From positions 52,501 to 116,500 of the forward strand of contig JAODUO010000434.1 of the NCBI GenBank assembly GCA_025642075.2: DNA of 64,000 nt. Direction: 5' to 3'. Of this stretch, positions 1 to 57,561 are shown piece after piece. Below the pieces are notes generated by a model that was not told the DNA's origin, did not search any database, and worked only from the letters and a program-made list of their open reading frames with translations. Source of the DNA: Ridgeia piscesae. Lineage: Eukaryota; Annelida; Polychaeta; Sabellida; Siboglinidae. Within the stretch, counting starts at the first letter, position 1, and each line of letters opens with the position of its first letter. The position numbers were made by a program, and so were the translations under genes.

Positions 1-383
1 CCGCTGAGGCTACGTATATTTAGTAAAGGAAGAAGCTGAAAAAGACGCAGAAGTTATTCATCTGATGCATACTCTCCTAAAGCTAAGACTTTGTCTTACT
101 CTTAGGCTAGTGTTGAAATGATGAATCACAAGATGAGTGAGCCAAGACCCCTCCCACAGCCACACCATCTAACTAAGTCAAGAGTTAAACTCAAAGATTA
201 TCAACAAAACAAACGCTTTGACTATTCACAACTTTTATGTTAAGCATGCATAATACATTAATGAAAGTCTACCTGACCATACAGTTGTTTACTTTTATTT
301 CCTGTATATAATAAGTATGTATTTGATAGTGGAATAAATTATTATGATCGCAAGAGTCAAAAGAAATTAAGACAAAAAGTTAC

Positions 384-561
384 GTGCCATTCCGTTCGAT
401 ACATTGAGAAGTGCGACCACAGCCAAAATTAGCCAGCGTTTTTTGTACACCCGATATCCTGGACTCTGTGTCTCAGGGTAGGATACCGGATCCAGCAATC
501 TATCTCCTTCGCCGAGATCAGATATCTCTCTAGAATCATCGCGATTTGTTCCCTCTTCCAT
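384..561 (-). CDS. SLC49/FLVCR-like MFS transporter, first coding exon (partial gene)
   Basis: A 59-codon first exon on the minus strand. It starts at the ATG at 559-561 and ends at 384 before a GTAACT donor (complement of 378-383). The hydrophilic, acidic N-terminus is followed by VYKKRWLIL and the start of a first membrane span (AVVALLNVSNGM). This tail-then-YxRRW-then-TM1 arrangement is typical of SLC49 members (FLVCR1/2, SLC49A3, SLC49A4), multi-pass transporters reported to move small molecules such as haem or choline at the plasma membrane or in lysosomes. The segment EGDRLL fits an acidic dileucine sorting motif, as in lysosomal SLC49A4. The remaining exons lie beyond the left edge; 1-383 is its first intron and holds nothing I recognise. 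An upstream in-frame ATG at 711 is less likely because it would overlap the promoter. The family call is from one exon, so the exact member is unknown. Confidence 0.55.
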
Positions 562-761
562 GTTGTTGATGCTCGAAATCAGGGAATACCCATAGCCTCG
601 TTTTCGGTTAAAATACACTAAAAATAGACGTATAATATGCAAGGTCGCCTCTATCGGAGAATTATTTCTAGTTACAAAGAAATCCAACAGAGGGCGGTCC
701 CACGATCGCATGAACGACGCATCTTCTTTTATTTAGCCGATGAAAATCGTGCTAATACATC
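562..761. promoter_or_regulatory. Head-to-head (bidirectional) promoter interval
   Basis: Only 200 bp separate the start codon of the minus-strand SLC49-like gene (561) and that of SNRNP200 (762). Both 5' UTRs and core promoters must lie inside this interval or in untranslated sequence overlapping the partner. No convincing TATA box is placed for either side. Shared regulation is inferred from spacing only. Confidence 0.6.
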
Positions 762-39251
<38,490 letters not shown>

Positions 39252-39601
39252 AAGCGAAAGTAACTAAAATGAAACAAAAGTTGTGAAAGACAGTGAAGTT
39301 GATGCCTATCTGTAGGAATTGGACGTGAAAGAAAACAGTAGACGTGAAAGTTGTTTTGCATTTCAGATGGTTGACTGTCACTGAGGTCGTGTAAAGTGAA
39401 AGCACAGAGAATGATGGTTCATGAAAGTGAACGGCAACTAAGAATGTTATAAAAGTTTCATGTCTCAATGACAGTTAGCAAGGTTTGGTGTGAATGCACG
39501 GATACTGTTCAGATGAAACAGTTTTTTCAAGGTTGTTTTAGTTGTTATCGCTGCTACTATCCCAGACTTTTAATTTTGTACACATGTTGATGACAAAGAT
39601 T

Positions 39602-39640
39602 AATAAAAAAATTCCTTGAAAGTGTAAGTAATTCAATAAA
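39602..39640 (+). terminator. SNRNP200 polyadenylation signals
   Basis: AATAAA occurs at 39602-39607 and 39635-39640, about 350-390 bp after the stop. Further hexamers at 39815-39820 and 40044-40049 could mark alternative 3' ends. The site actually used is not visible in sequence. Confidence 0.55.
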
Positions 39641-39659
39641 TACTGATGCTCTTTTTGTA

Positions 39660-41480
39660 AACTAGCACCACATGTTGCTGTGGTGTTAATGCCCTTTAGT
39701 TTTTAAATAGGAAGCTTTTGCAGAGAATTAGAAGAATTTATGTTGTTACTATAATATTTGTCTTACTTAAGACTAAGAGTCATATTATTGTGGTGATAAC
39801 ATCCCCCAAAAAACAATAAACTGCCAGTTTTGTATCTTTTGTACACATTACATCACATTCCTTAGGTCTGTTAGATTAGTAGACGCTACAGTTGGAAAAG
39901 TATTGCTTACAACTGGTCTTCTCATAGACTAGTATTATAATTAGACCTACAGTGTTTGTTTCATTGCACATTTAAAAAGACACTTATCTTATGATATTGT
40001 TTATGCAGTGAACTGAGCATAGTGTATGATTCGTTATTTGCACAATAAAGGGAAAATCTAAACAGGAAATATAATTTGTTGTGTCTGACTTATGACTTAC
40101 ACTATCTTACTTATACATGATACAGTGCAGGAACTGTGACATTATTATCATAACAACTTGTAGAGCATTATTGTATTATACTTTCCGTAACCATGAATAC
40201 AATTTCAGTTTGACATCTTAGATATTTTTATTGGCTCAGGTTCCTAAAATGATGAATAATTTGTATGTCCATTCTGTTTTAGTTTATGGGGTATGTTTTT
40301 TTAATAAGTTTGAAAACTCCAATAGAATAGTGAGGCGTATAGTTAAACCTACCATCCAACCCCTATAATTAAGTGAAATTTGGCATAAGATTTTTAGCAA
40401 TCTAAAATTTTCATCATAGCCTTTACACACGGAATTCAACAGATCTGTCAGTCACATTTTCAAGGTGTCAGCGGGCAGCCAGGTAAGCTAAATTTGTTAG
40501 CAACGCAGTGTTTGTGTTACGCATATATCTGCATAAGTTGTAGTAATTGTTAGACAGTTCCTGCGTTCACAGTAAAGAAAACTAAAACGCCAGAAATAGT
40601 TGACCTATAGTGACAGCAATGCCAATGGTTATACGTAAATAGTTGTTGCAAGTACATAATTTAGCCTTCATATTGGTAGCATATATGCAGTGCAGTTGCC
40701 AACAACACAATACGTATGTAAATATGAGTGTTGCCTTGGTCCGTATTCCCGACATCTGGACTTGGTAAGTTGGTTGCTTATAACCACGGATATAACCACA
40801 GCACAGGTGTGAGCATACGACAACACACCTAAAGGTTGTAGCATCTGCATAACCTGTAGCATTTAGTAAAATTGCCAACGTTCCTAACAATTCGTTACAA
40901 CGTCGAAACTGAGAACATGGAACCAGGAAGTAAAATGTCAACAAGTCCAGGTAGACTACCATGACAAAACCACAGGTTACCACAAAACCACAGGTAATGC
41001 CTGAAATGTGCGGCGAGTCAGGTATTACTGGCTAAGTCATCATGTTAATCTAATGAAACGCTAACATTAGAATGCGTTCAGAAGTACACGTGTGCTGTGT
41101 GCTTTGAAAGCTACCACTGTATTTAGAATTCCATGCGTGTTGCCACCTGTTGGACAACGTATTGATAGAATTAATGGAGGAGGACCACTGAAACAGTGTG
41201 ACTACATTTATCAGTTTCTGCGTTGTAGAACTTGCAAATAACAGGAGTATTTAAAACAATATATATCAGAAATGATCCATCCAAAGTAGAGATGTATTTA
41301 AATTTGAACAAATGAACGCATGTGTTGTTTCTGTAATAAACCACCATCATCATAGTTGATTTTGGTGTTTACGGCACATATCATACATCCTTGTATGTGT
41401 GTGTCTACCCCATACACCAACCCACAGATACATACAAACACACATACAGTGTAATCCAGTTTCACACAAACACACATACA
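39660..41480. other. Intergenic stretch between SNRNP200 and the RING/RRM gene
   Basis: No convincing gene. A 133-codon minus-strand open frame at 40582-40983 has no recognisable domain or coding bias. The 5' UTR and promoter of the downstream gene probably lie in its last part; no TATA box is placed. Confidence 0.5.
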
Positions 41481-41490
41481 CACGCACCGG

Positions 41491-41496
<6 letters not shown>

Positions 41497-41550
<54 letters not shown>

Positions 41551-41576
41551 TCACTCACTCACACACACACACACAC
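41497..41576. repeat. (CA)n microsatellite upstream of the RING/RRM gene
   Basis: CA dinucleotides with an ACTC interruption, 105 bp before the start codon, so possibly in the 5' UTR or promoter. Confidence 0.9.
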
Positions 41577-41680
41577 TCCAGTTTTACACTTGCACACCGC
41601 TTTTTCACATTAATTACCAACACAAAATCATATGATTCATTGCAGACTGAACAACACACTGATACCCACAAATAACCATC

Positions 41681-49866
<8,186 letters not shown>

Positions 49867-50179
49867 CGTCACAACCGATGGTCGACACACGGTCACCAAC
49901 ACAGAAAAATGTGTGTTGCAGACCACCTGTAGCCCTTTGACTTCGTCAATGTCGGCAACGTAAATTGTAGTTGTTTTCTGAACAGCGACGAAGGACAAGG
50001 AAATTGCAAATGAGATTGAATATGTTTGTACAACTGTACATAGGACCCATTCTTGCCAAACAGATAAGTCATCGTAGCAACATGTAGATATATTTGATTA
50101 TATCTACAAGGACTTGATCAAAGTATGTTTCTATTTCAATTTTTTAATGGGTACCCAAAAAAAAGATAGAACTTTCAAC

Positions 50180-50482
50180 CAGTGAAGTTCAACCCAAATT
50201 CAACTGAAGTTCAGTTGAGCTTCAACTATGGAGGAGTTGAAAAACTCGTATGCAAATGAGCTCGCGTTCAACTGTTGAAGCTTAGTTGAGCTTTAACTAT
50301 ATGCAAATATGTGAGTTGAACGCGGGTTGAATGCGAGTTGAAAATTTCACATGCAAATGATCTTGCGTTCAACTGTTGAAGCTCAGTTGAGCTTCAATTA
50401 TATGCAAATATGTTAGTTGAACGCGGGTTGAACGCGAGTTGAACATTTCACATGCAAATGAGCTTGCGTTCAACTGTTGAAG
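50180..50482. repeat. ~100-bp tandem repeat with internal inverted motifs
   Basis: About three units start GCGTTCAACTGTTGAAG at 50264, 50365 and 50465. Each also carries GAGTTGAACGCGGGTTGAA, roughly the inverse of its start, so a unit can fold. Confidence 0.85.
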
Positions 50483-50560
50483 TGGGGAAACGGGTCAATT
50501 GGTGTGGTAGTGAATGCTGTTTACCATTGCTTCTTGTAAGACATAGGTATTATTTATTTT

Positions 50561-50566
50561 AATAAA
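50561..50566 (+). terminator. Candidate poly(A) signal of the RING/RRM gene
   Basis: AATAAA about 700 bp after the stop. The 3' UTR would contain the 100-bp tandem repeat at about 50180-50480. Confidence 0.4.
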
Positions 50567-50824
50567 GCGGCTACGGTTTTTCAAGACCGATGTTTTACAA
50601 CAATACGGTACAAAACAAATAATGAGTAGATCTAACATTTCAATTCGCTGACTGACTAAATGTACAGTATAAACAATGTTTTGTTGATTATGTATTTACA
50701 ATCCTGTGTGTGTGTGTGCTTGCATGCGTGCATGCGTGCATGCGTGCGTGTGTGATTTTAATATAGAGGTTGTACTTCATGATACCAGTTAACAACTATA
50801 TATATATATGATTAATGTACACAG

Positions 50825-51075
50825 TTTTGGGGCTGAGTGTCTAGAATGCCAGACTCATCCAATAGGTCAGATTGTGGGGCTGTGTCGAACTTTTGGCAAA
50901 TTCGTTCTCATTGAATAGCTCCAGACCACTCAGCTCTGAGAATGAGTAAGTGGTGGATATTTGGGTGCAAATGCATTTCGTGCATTAATTGCAGCTTCGC
51001 TGAATACTTCCCAGAGAAGTCGCGATGGTGTACGATTTAACAGGTCTGCCAGAGAGTAAAATGTATCGCTTTTAA
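50825..51075 (+). mobile_element. tRNA-derived SINE, family 1 (copy G, degenerate)
   Basis: Retains GAATGAGTAAGTGGTGGATA, GCATTAATTGCAGC and CAGGTCTGCCAGAG of the family body. The head is badly decayed. Confidence 0.55.
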
Positions 51076-51591
51076 CTATATTGTTGTCATTAAAAATGTA
51101 AATATGCTTTTTACATGCACAATTTGAATGATGACGAGGCATGTTGCCAATGGTAATTTCTAATTGCATTTTGTGTACTTCTGAAATCTCACAATTACTG
51201 ACAGCTGCCATACCTATCCTACGTTTAAATCTTTACTGTAAAGTTCAATAAGTCAAAATATTAATCTTAAAGTATGTTGCATTAAAATCATGCTTGACAT
51301 CATACCCACAGATCACATGAAAATCTTCTAAATACTTGATGTTTTCATCACTTGCAAGAACAATGTGATAATTATTAGTTAAGTTACTATTTCGCATTTC
51401 ATTTTCGAGACGCAGCACGGAAATGTGTTGGCGTTCGTCTCGCGTTGTAGGCCTATATTAATTATTATATAATATCTGTCTGTCTGTATCTATAACTGGC
51501 AAAATGTCCTAGGGATACATCACGCCAGTGCGCATGGTGGGTCGTCTGACTTAATTGTTAAAATGTTGGATTAAACTATTTTGAAATGAGT
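51076..51591. other. Spacer between SINE copy G and the LINE
   Basis: No gene or repeat recognised. Its right part probably holds the 3' UTR of the minus-strand LINE. Confidence 0.4.
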
Positions 51592-52436
51592 TTAGTGATT
51601 TACGTGAGACAGTGTTTGGGGTGGGAGAGAATTCCATTCTTTAATTGTTGTTGGGAAGAAGCTGTTTCCAAATATGTTTGCAGAGTATCTAATTTGCAAG
51701 AACTGACTGTCATGTTTACGTGAGGATCTAGTGTTGTGTTGGATATAGTGATCTAGCGGGATATCTATAAGGTTATGTTCCATTTTGTATATTATGCTAA
51801 GTCTTTTAATTTTTCTTCTTGTTTGGAGGGTGTCCCACTGTAGGTCTTTAAAAAGTTGGGTTACTGTTCCTGGTTCTCTAGAATAGTTTTGTGTACAAAA
51901 TCTGGCTGCTTGTCTTTGGATTCTTTCTAAGGTTTTAATATGTTTTAGGCAGTGTGGATCCCATGATGCTGATGCATATTCAAGTATTGGTCGGACAAGG
52001 GTTGTGTAGGCTATTGACTTAATGTGGGTTGGGCATTTATTTAGATTTCTCCTAATGACTCCTAGAGTCTGCTGTGCTTTCCTAGCGACTGAGTTGCATT
52101 GTGCTGTCCGATTTAATGTATTTGATATTTGTACACCAAGATAACAATGTGATTGAACAGATTTAAGTTGTTGGCCACAGAAGGTGTAAATATTTGGTGT
52201 CAGTTTTCTTGAGGCTAATGTCATTGTGAAGCATTTGGTAGGATTTAATTTCATAAGCCAGGTGTTTTGCCATTCCTCAAGTTTGATTATATCATTTTGG
52301 AGGAGAGAAATGTCATTGTCTGATTTAATTGGTTGATATAGTAGGCAGTCATCTGCAAAAAGGCGAACGTTTGAAGTGAGATTGTTGGGTAGGTCATTTA
52401 TGTAAAGTAAGAAAAGTAGGGGCCCCAGTACGGGCA
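51592..52436 (-). mobile_element. 5'-truncated non-LTR retrotransposon, reverse transcriptase C-terminal half
   Basis: About 280 intact codons on the minus strand, starting inside the palm at VLGPLLFLLYINDLP, then RLFADDCLLY (FADD catalytic box), LVRPILEYASASWDP (thumb) and the usual C-terminus GNSFFPTTIKEWNSLPPQ. The homology stops abruptly just before VLGP, the normal result of incomplete reverse transcription. CR1/Jockey-like by motif. No stop inside, so the insertion is fairly recent. Confidence 0.85.
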
Positions 52437-53063
52437 CATGCAAATATTTTGCCAAACATGTTGCAAGTGCCACAGATTTTTAATATCGCTATACTTTGCA
52501 AACATTTCTTCATAAATTGGAAGAATCGGCATGTTTGATTGATGTGTTCGACTCGCAGCGACGCAGGCTGTCCGGTATACGACATGTTACTGGTATGCTG
52601 GCTTATACTTATACGAGCGCACGTGATATCGACGGAGACGACGAAAGTCAAGTGTGGCGACACCGTATGTTGATATTGCTAACATGAATGCATACTTTTT
52701 ACCTGGTAATCATTTTAAAGCTTATAATTTTATGTCAACGATGTATCAATTCTTCAATATGCATTAAAAAATATTTATTGACTGTAAAAGGTGAATATGC
52801 TACCTGAATTTTTACGAACCTTGTTGATATCAGTCATAAAGGGCAAAATAATTATCCGGAAAGGTACGTACCAGCTGAAAAGGGGTTATAACACTATTTT
52901 TACTTACTCATCACACACGTAATATATCAAGACTCCGCGAGGTGTCACCACTGGCGACAAAACGGGGCGCCCGAATGGCCACGAATATTAAGTGATTGGA
53001 CGGCCGATATGCGAGTTAATGCGAAAATTGTAGATGATAATAATGTGTCTTTTAAAGCACTCT

Positions 53064-53110
<47 letters not shown>

Positions 53111-53170
53111 GTGTGTGTGCGCTTGTGCGCTTGTGCGCTTGTGTGTATGGGCGTTTGTGCGCTTGTGTGC

Positions 53171-53248
<78 letters not shown>

Positions 53249-54180
53249 AAAATGGCGCACGTTCCGGATGACGTAATACACATCCTAGATGACGCTGCGG
53301 TCGCTTCGTAGTCCCGGACTAGACTGCTTCCTGAAACTATGTTACTCTTAGCGTGGAGACATTCAACTAGCCATGGAAAATAGTACCAATATTATTGTAA
53401 TTTAATTTTACCCTCATTGTTTGCAATTGTACCATTCAGTGCTAGAAAATATTTCTTCCTACTGATCCCCAATCACGTGACTGCGAAGGAATTACGTCAC
53501 AAACAGCGCTCGTGAACGGCAGAGCCGGCGAAGACAAACTTTCAAGCTAATCGTTCGCCATCGAGACGGAGAATCAAGCCATACACGGAGAACATTTACA
53601 AGAAGTTACATGAACATCTAACAGATAAGTTCAAGCTATATTACCATTAACTATTTACTTAACTTTTCTATCAAATTATCTTCGGCGTTCTCCCTGGAAC
53701 AGTGGGTAGGGCACTGACGTCAAACGCAGCCGATTAACAAGAGAGTTAACTCTGGAGAACATTTCCAATAAATTACACGACAAAATATACAATACCATAT
53801 AACCTTAGCATTAATAATTTCAAAAAAGATTGTTTGCTTAGCCTTGAGTTGACGTTCCATTTGGAATAGTAGACGGGATACAGACGATGACTGGTAACTG
53901 TAAGGACGTAAGAAAAGAAGGAAGGAAAGAAGGAATGAAGAAAAAAGGAACGCGATTAAGCCTAAGGACAAATTAATCAATATGCCTATAGCAGCATTAA
54001 GTAATTCACTTAAAGCGGTAGTGCTAGCGTCAGGACACGCCTCATCCAGACCAAATTACGGGCTTCGATTGAGAGCAGGGATGGTCTGGGGCAATACGTC
54101 ATAATTTATATCCATCCATCCGTCAATCCATTAGTCATGTAGTCACTCATTCAATCAGTTCTAACTAACTCACTCATTCA
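52437..54180. other. Gene-poor stretch
   Basis: Apart from the AG/GT arrays at 53069-53247 I see no gene. An A-rich AAGGAAGG tract lies near 53910-53950. Confidence 0.4.
53069..53247. repeat. (AG)n then (GCTTGTGC)n and (GT)n
   Basis: Adjacent dinucleotide arrays separated by a short GCTTGTGC-type repeat. Confidence 0.93.
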
Positions 54181-54183
54181 CAC

Positions 54184-54208
54184 ACGCACGCACGCACGTA
54201 CGCACGTA

Positions 54209-54240
<32 letters not shown>

Positions 54241-54243
54241 CAC
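54184..54243. repeat. (GCAC)n microsatellite
   Basis: Tetranucleotide array with a few GTAC variants. Confidence 0.9.
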
Positions 54244-54285
54244 AGTCAGCCACACAGCCAGACAGACAGACAACCAGTCTCGTAT

Positions 54286-55320
54286 CTTCAACTGCACTCT
54301 GTGTCTTCTACGGCACACCGCTTCCTCCGTCCTTCCGCCTGTTCGCCTGTCCACCCACCGTTCCGCCCTCCCTCCTTCCCTCCGCCTGCCAGTCTATCCG
54401 TCTATCCGTTCATCACCCCGGTAGTCAGTCAGTCAGTCAGTCAGTCAGTCAGTCAGTCAGTCAGTCAGTCAGTCAGTCAGTCAGTCAGTCAGTCAGTCAG
54501 TCAGTCAGTCAGTCAGTCAGTCAGTCAGTCAGCCAACCAGCCAGTCAGTCAGTCAGTCACGCAGTCAGTCACGCAGTCAGTCACGCAGTCAGTCACGCAG
54601 TCAGTCACGCAGTCAGTCACGCAGTCAGTCAGTCCTTACTCATCTACTAACTAATTAACTCCTTCAGCCAACAGCCAGTCGTCCGTCCGTCCGTCACTCA
54701 CTCCCTCACTCCCTCCGTCCTTCCGTTTGACCGTACGTACGTCGGTCCGTCCATCCACACGTGGATGGGGTGGCGTGGTTGGGTGGATGGTGTGTGAGCG
54801 GTGGTTGGGTAGACAGTGGGCGTCTTCAACGACATTCCGTGTATTCAACTGCACACCGCTTCCTCTGCCCATCCGCCTGTTCGCCCGTCCACCCGCCCGT
54901 CCGCCCTCCTCCACCCCGCCCCCCTCCTGTCATTCCGTTCATCACTAAATCAGTCAGTCAGTCAGTCAATCAATCAGTCAGTCAGATAGTCAGTCAGTCA
55001 GCCAGCCAGCCAGTCTCGCAGTCAGTCACGCAGTCAGTCAGTCCTTATTCATCTACTAACTAATTAACTCACTCAGCCAACAGCCAGTCGTCCGTCCGTC
55101 CGTCCGTCACTCACTCCCTCACTCCCTCCGTCCCTCCGTCCCTCCGTCCCTCCGTCCCTCCGTCCCTCCGTCCCTCCGTCCCTCCGTCCCCCGTCCCTCC
55201 GTTTGACCGTACGTACGTCGGTCCGTCCATCCACTCGTGGATGGGGTGGCGTGGGTGGATGGTGCTTGAGCGGTGGTTGGGTGGATAGTGGACGTCTTCA
55301 ACGACACTCCGGGTGTTCAA
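54286..55320. repeat. Higher-order tandem repeat, ~470-530 bp period
   Basis: The block TCTTCAACTGCAC / CACACCGCTTCCTC / (CAGT)n / TACTAACTAATTAACTC / CCAGTCGTCCGTCCGTC / TTGACCGTACGTACGTCGG recurs from about 54290, 54822 and 55293. The internal (CAGT)n and CCTCCGTC arrays differ in length between copies. Confidence 0.8.
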
Positions 55321-55800
55321 CTGCAGTTCACGTCTTAAACTGCAATCTGTGTTTTCAGATGCATTCCGCGTTTTCAACTGCACTCCGTGTCTTCAACTGC
55401 ACTCCGCGTGTCTTCAACTGCAATCCGTGTCTTCAACTGCACTCCGCGTCTTCAACTGCACTCCGCGTCTTCAACTGCACTCCGCGTGTCTTCAACTGCA
55501 CTCCGTGTCTTCAACTGCACTCCGCGTCTTCAACTGCACTCCGTGTCTTCAACTGCACTCCGTGTCTTCAACTGCACTCCGTGTCTTCAACTGCACTCCG
55601 TGTCTTCAACTGCACTCCGCGTCTTCAACTGCACTCCGTGTGTCTTCAACTGCACTCCGTGTCTTCAACTGCACTCCGTGTCTTCAACTGCACTCCGCGT
55701 GTCTTCAAATGCATTCCGTGTTTTCAACTGCACTCCGCATCTCCAACTGCATTCCGCGTCTTCAACTGCACTCCAAGTGTCTTAAACTGCATTTCGTGTC
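55320..55800. repeat. 19/21-bp minisatellite
   Basis: About 24 units of GTCTTCAACTGCACTCCGT. The unit equals the junction motif of the preceding higher-order repeat. Confidence 0.93.
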
Positions 55801-57207
55801 TTGTACGTATATTAATTTTGTGTACATTGGTGATTTTACACTTTATTTAAATATAGGAGTACAGTAAAAAGAAGTATGTAACTTTGTATATTTGTAAGTT
55901 GATTCAAGGCATCAACGAAGAAGACGAAGACGACGTAAATGAAGACCAAGGAAGCATTGTGTTCATGGAAAAGAGGATATGTAGGCCGAGATTAGCAGTA
56001 GTTAGGAAACGGTTCCGGCGGACAGGCGAGAAGAAGACGCCGAGTGGGCGAAATAAATGTATAATGACAGGGTCAATACGACTATAAACTAATACAATCT
56101 TCGTGTACAATGGGTTGACGCCGGGGAACCACAAACCATAGAGTGACCGATTTTCGTTTCCTGATTCACACACTCCGCAGCATATTTGGTGTCCCCTTGT
56201 TAAGAACGTCATCGTGTATGGTTGCAGTTAATGATTAAACACTGGCGTGTTTTCAGAACGACATCATACGAGGCATGACGAGGGTAGAGGGGGGCTCATG
56301 ATCACCACACCCGCTGGAAGACAGACCCAGTCGTGTAGAGGTGTCTGTACAGAAGCCTTGCTGCGAGAACGGCGCCTCTGGTGGATACGTGGGACACTGA
56401 AATGTTGCTCTTTGACATGACACACACAACAACGTGCCGCTAATAAGTCTGAATGGTAGCGACTTGGTACAAATATAATAGTACTGAAATGTGAAGGCAG
56501 TAACGACATGGGAGATTGTCAAAATGACACAGCCCTGAACTCTCACTTCCCTTCTGTTGTTTGATACTTTGATCACAATCTCAAGTTATTTCGTACTGTT
56601 GTTCACGGAGATTTTATTTGTTGAGACACATTAATGAAATGATTAAATATACGACACATGATTGGCGTCATACTGGGGCTGTTCTGAAGACCTTTATACT
56701 TCCTGTCTGCGCAGAACAACGGTATTAGTTGTATGACCAGGAAGCTGTTAAGAGACCTTCTTTGTTATTACCATTTCAGCCGGAATACGTTTTACACAGT
56801 TATTTCACATTGTAAGGTAGCCAGTTCATTTACTTAAAATGTTTCCAGGAATCACCTCAATTGCACGAATTGCCTGTTTTAAATAGCTACCTTTCAGTTG
56901 GTCCTTACTGTGTGTATATGTATGCCATCTGGTGATGTTGTATAAACATGTACGAACACCACAATGTGGCCGTTTCTGTTTAATATTAAAAGACACACTG
57001 GGATGACATGTTCTTCTGCAAGGTTGTTCCATCGGCTTACAATCATTAATTACATTTATTATAATTTTCACAACGCTTTTCCTTTCGTTCTGACAAGTTA
57101 TCGACACAATCCCGAACGCAGTCACCGACTGGTCGCTATTTGAAAATGCATTCTGCTACACTGGTGGAATATCGCTGATAGCAACTCTACCAGTGTGGTG
57201 CATGTCT
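55801..57207. other. Gene-poor stretch 3' of the DHHC-like gene
   Basis: A 67-codon plus frame (55884-56087) with an acidic run, and a minus frame ending at 56253 behind a TTTCAG acceptor-like site, were noted. Neither is supported by homology. Confidence 0.35.
57055..57060 (-). terminator. Candidate poly(A) signal of the DHHC-like gene
   Basis: AATAAA on the minus strand about 150 bp after the stop codon. Confidence 0.35.
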
Positions 57208-57561
57208 CTAGAAGATGCGGCAACTGCCTGTCGTAATTTGCCGCCGCCATAGCCTCCGGCATGGCATCTTCAGACAGACTTTGCGGAACTGGATGACGTT
57301 GATGACGTCAAGGACGTAATGGCCGACAATGAGCGGCAAGAGTTTCCACCAGTTCTCCCGGTATTTTAACGGCGTGTCAGTCTGGGTGACGAGAACGCTG
57401 AAGAAGATGACGGAGACGAGATTGGAGAGGACAAGGAAAATCATGTACAGGCCTTGGTTGTCGGCGGTGATACAGCGATGAAGGATGTAAGAGTGGTTCA
57501 CCATCTTGTAGTAACAATGTCCGCACTTGAAGCAATGCCGGGCACCGTGCGGCTGCACGAT
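57208..57561 (-). CDS. DHHC-like gene, downstream exon and stop
   Basis: Begins IVQPHGARHC. The acceptor at 57562-57563 keeps the canonical ten-residue spacing between the second zinc cysteine and the HC pair; an AG 9 bp downstream would shorten it. Confidence 0.65.
   Translation of the reverse strand: MVQPHGARHCFKCGHCYYKMVNHSYILHRCITADNQGLYMIFLVLSNLVSVIFFSVLVTQTDTPLKYRENWWKLLPLIVGHYVLDVINVIQFRKVCLKMPCRRLWRRQITTGSCRIF

Noticed and set aside
40582..40983. 133-codon minus-strand frame with hydrophobic stretches
   Set aside because: No recognisable domain, splice context or coding composition. Probably chance in AT-rich intergenic DNA.
56253..56411. Possible C-terminal exon of the DHHC-like gene behind a TTTCAG acceptor
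   Set aside because: The DHHC exon already ends in a stop and has only a weak GTCTGT donor before it. There is no homology support.
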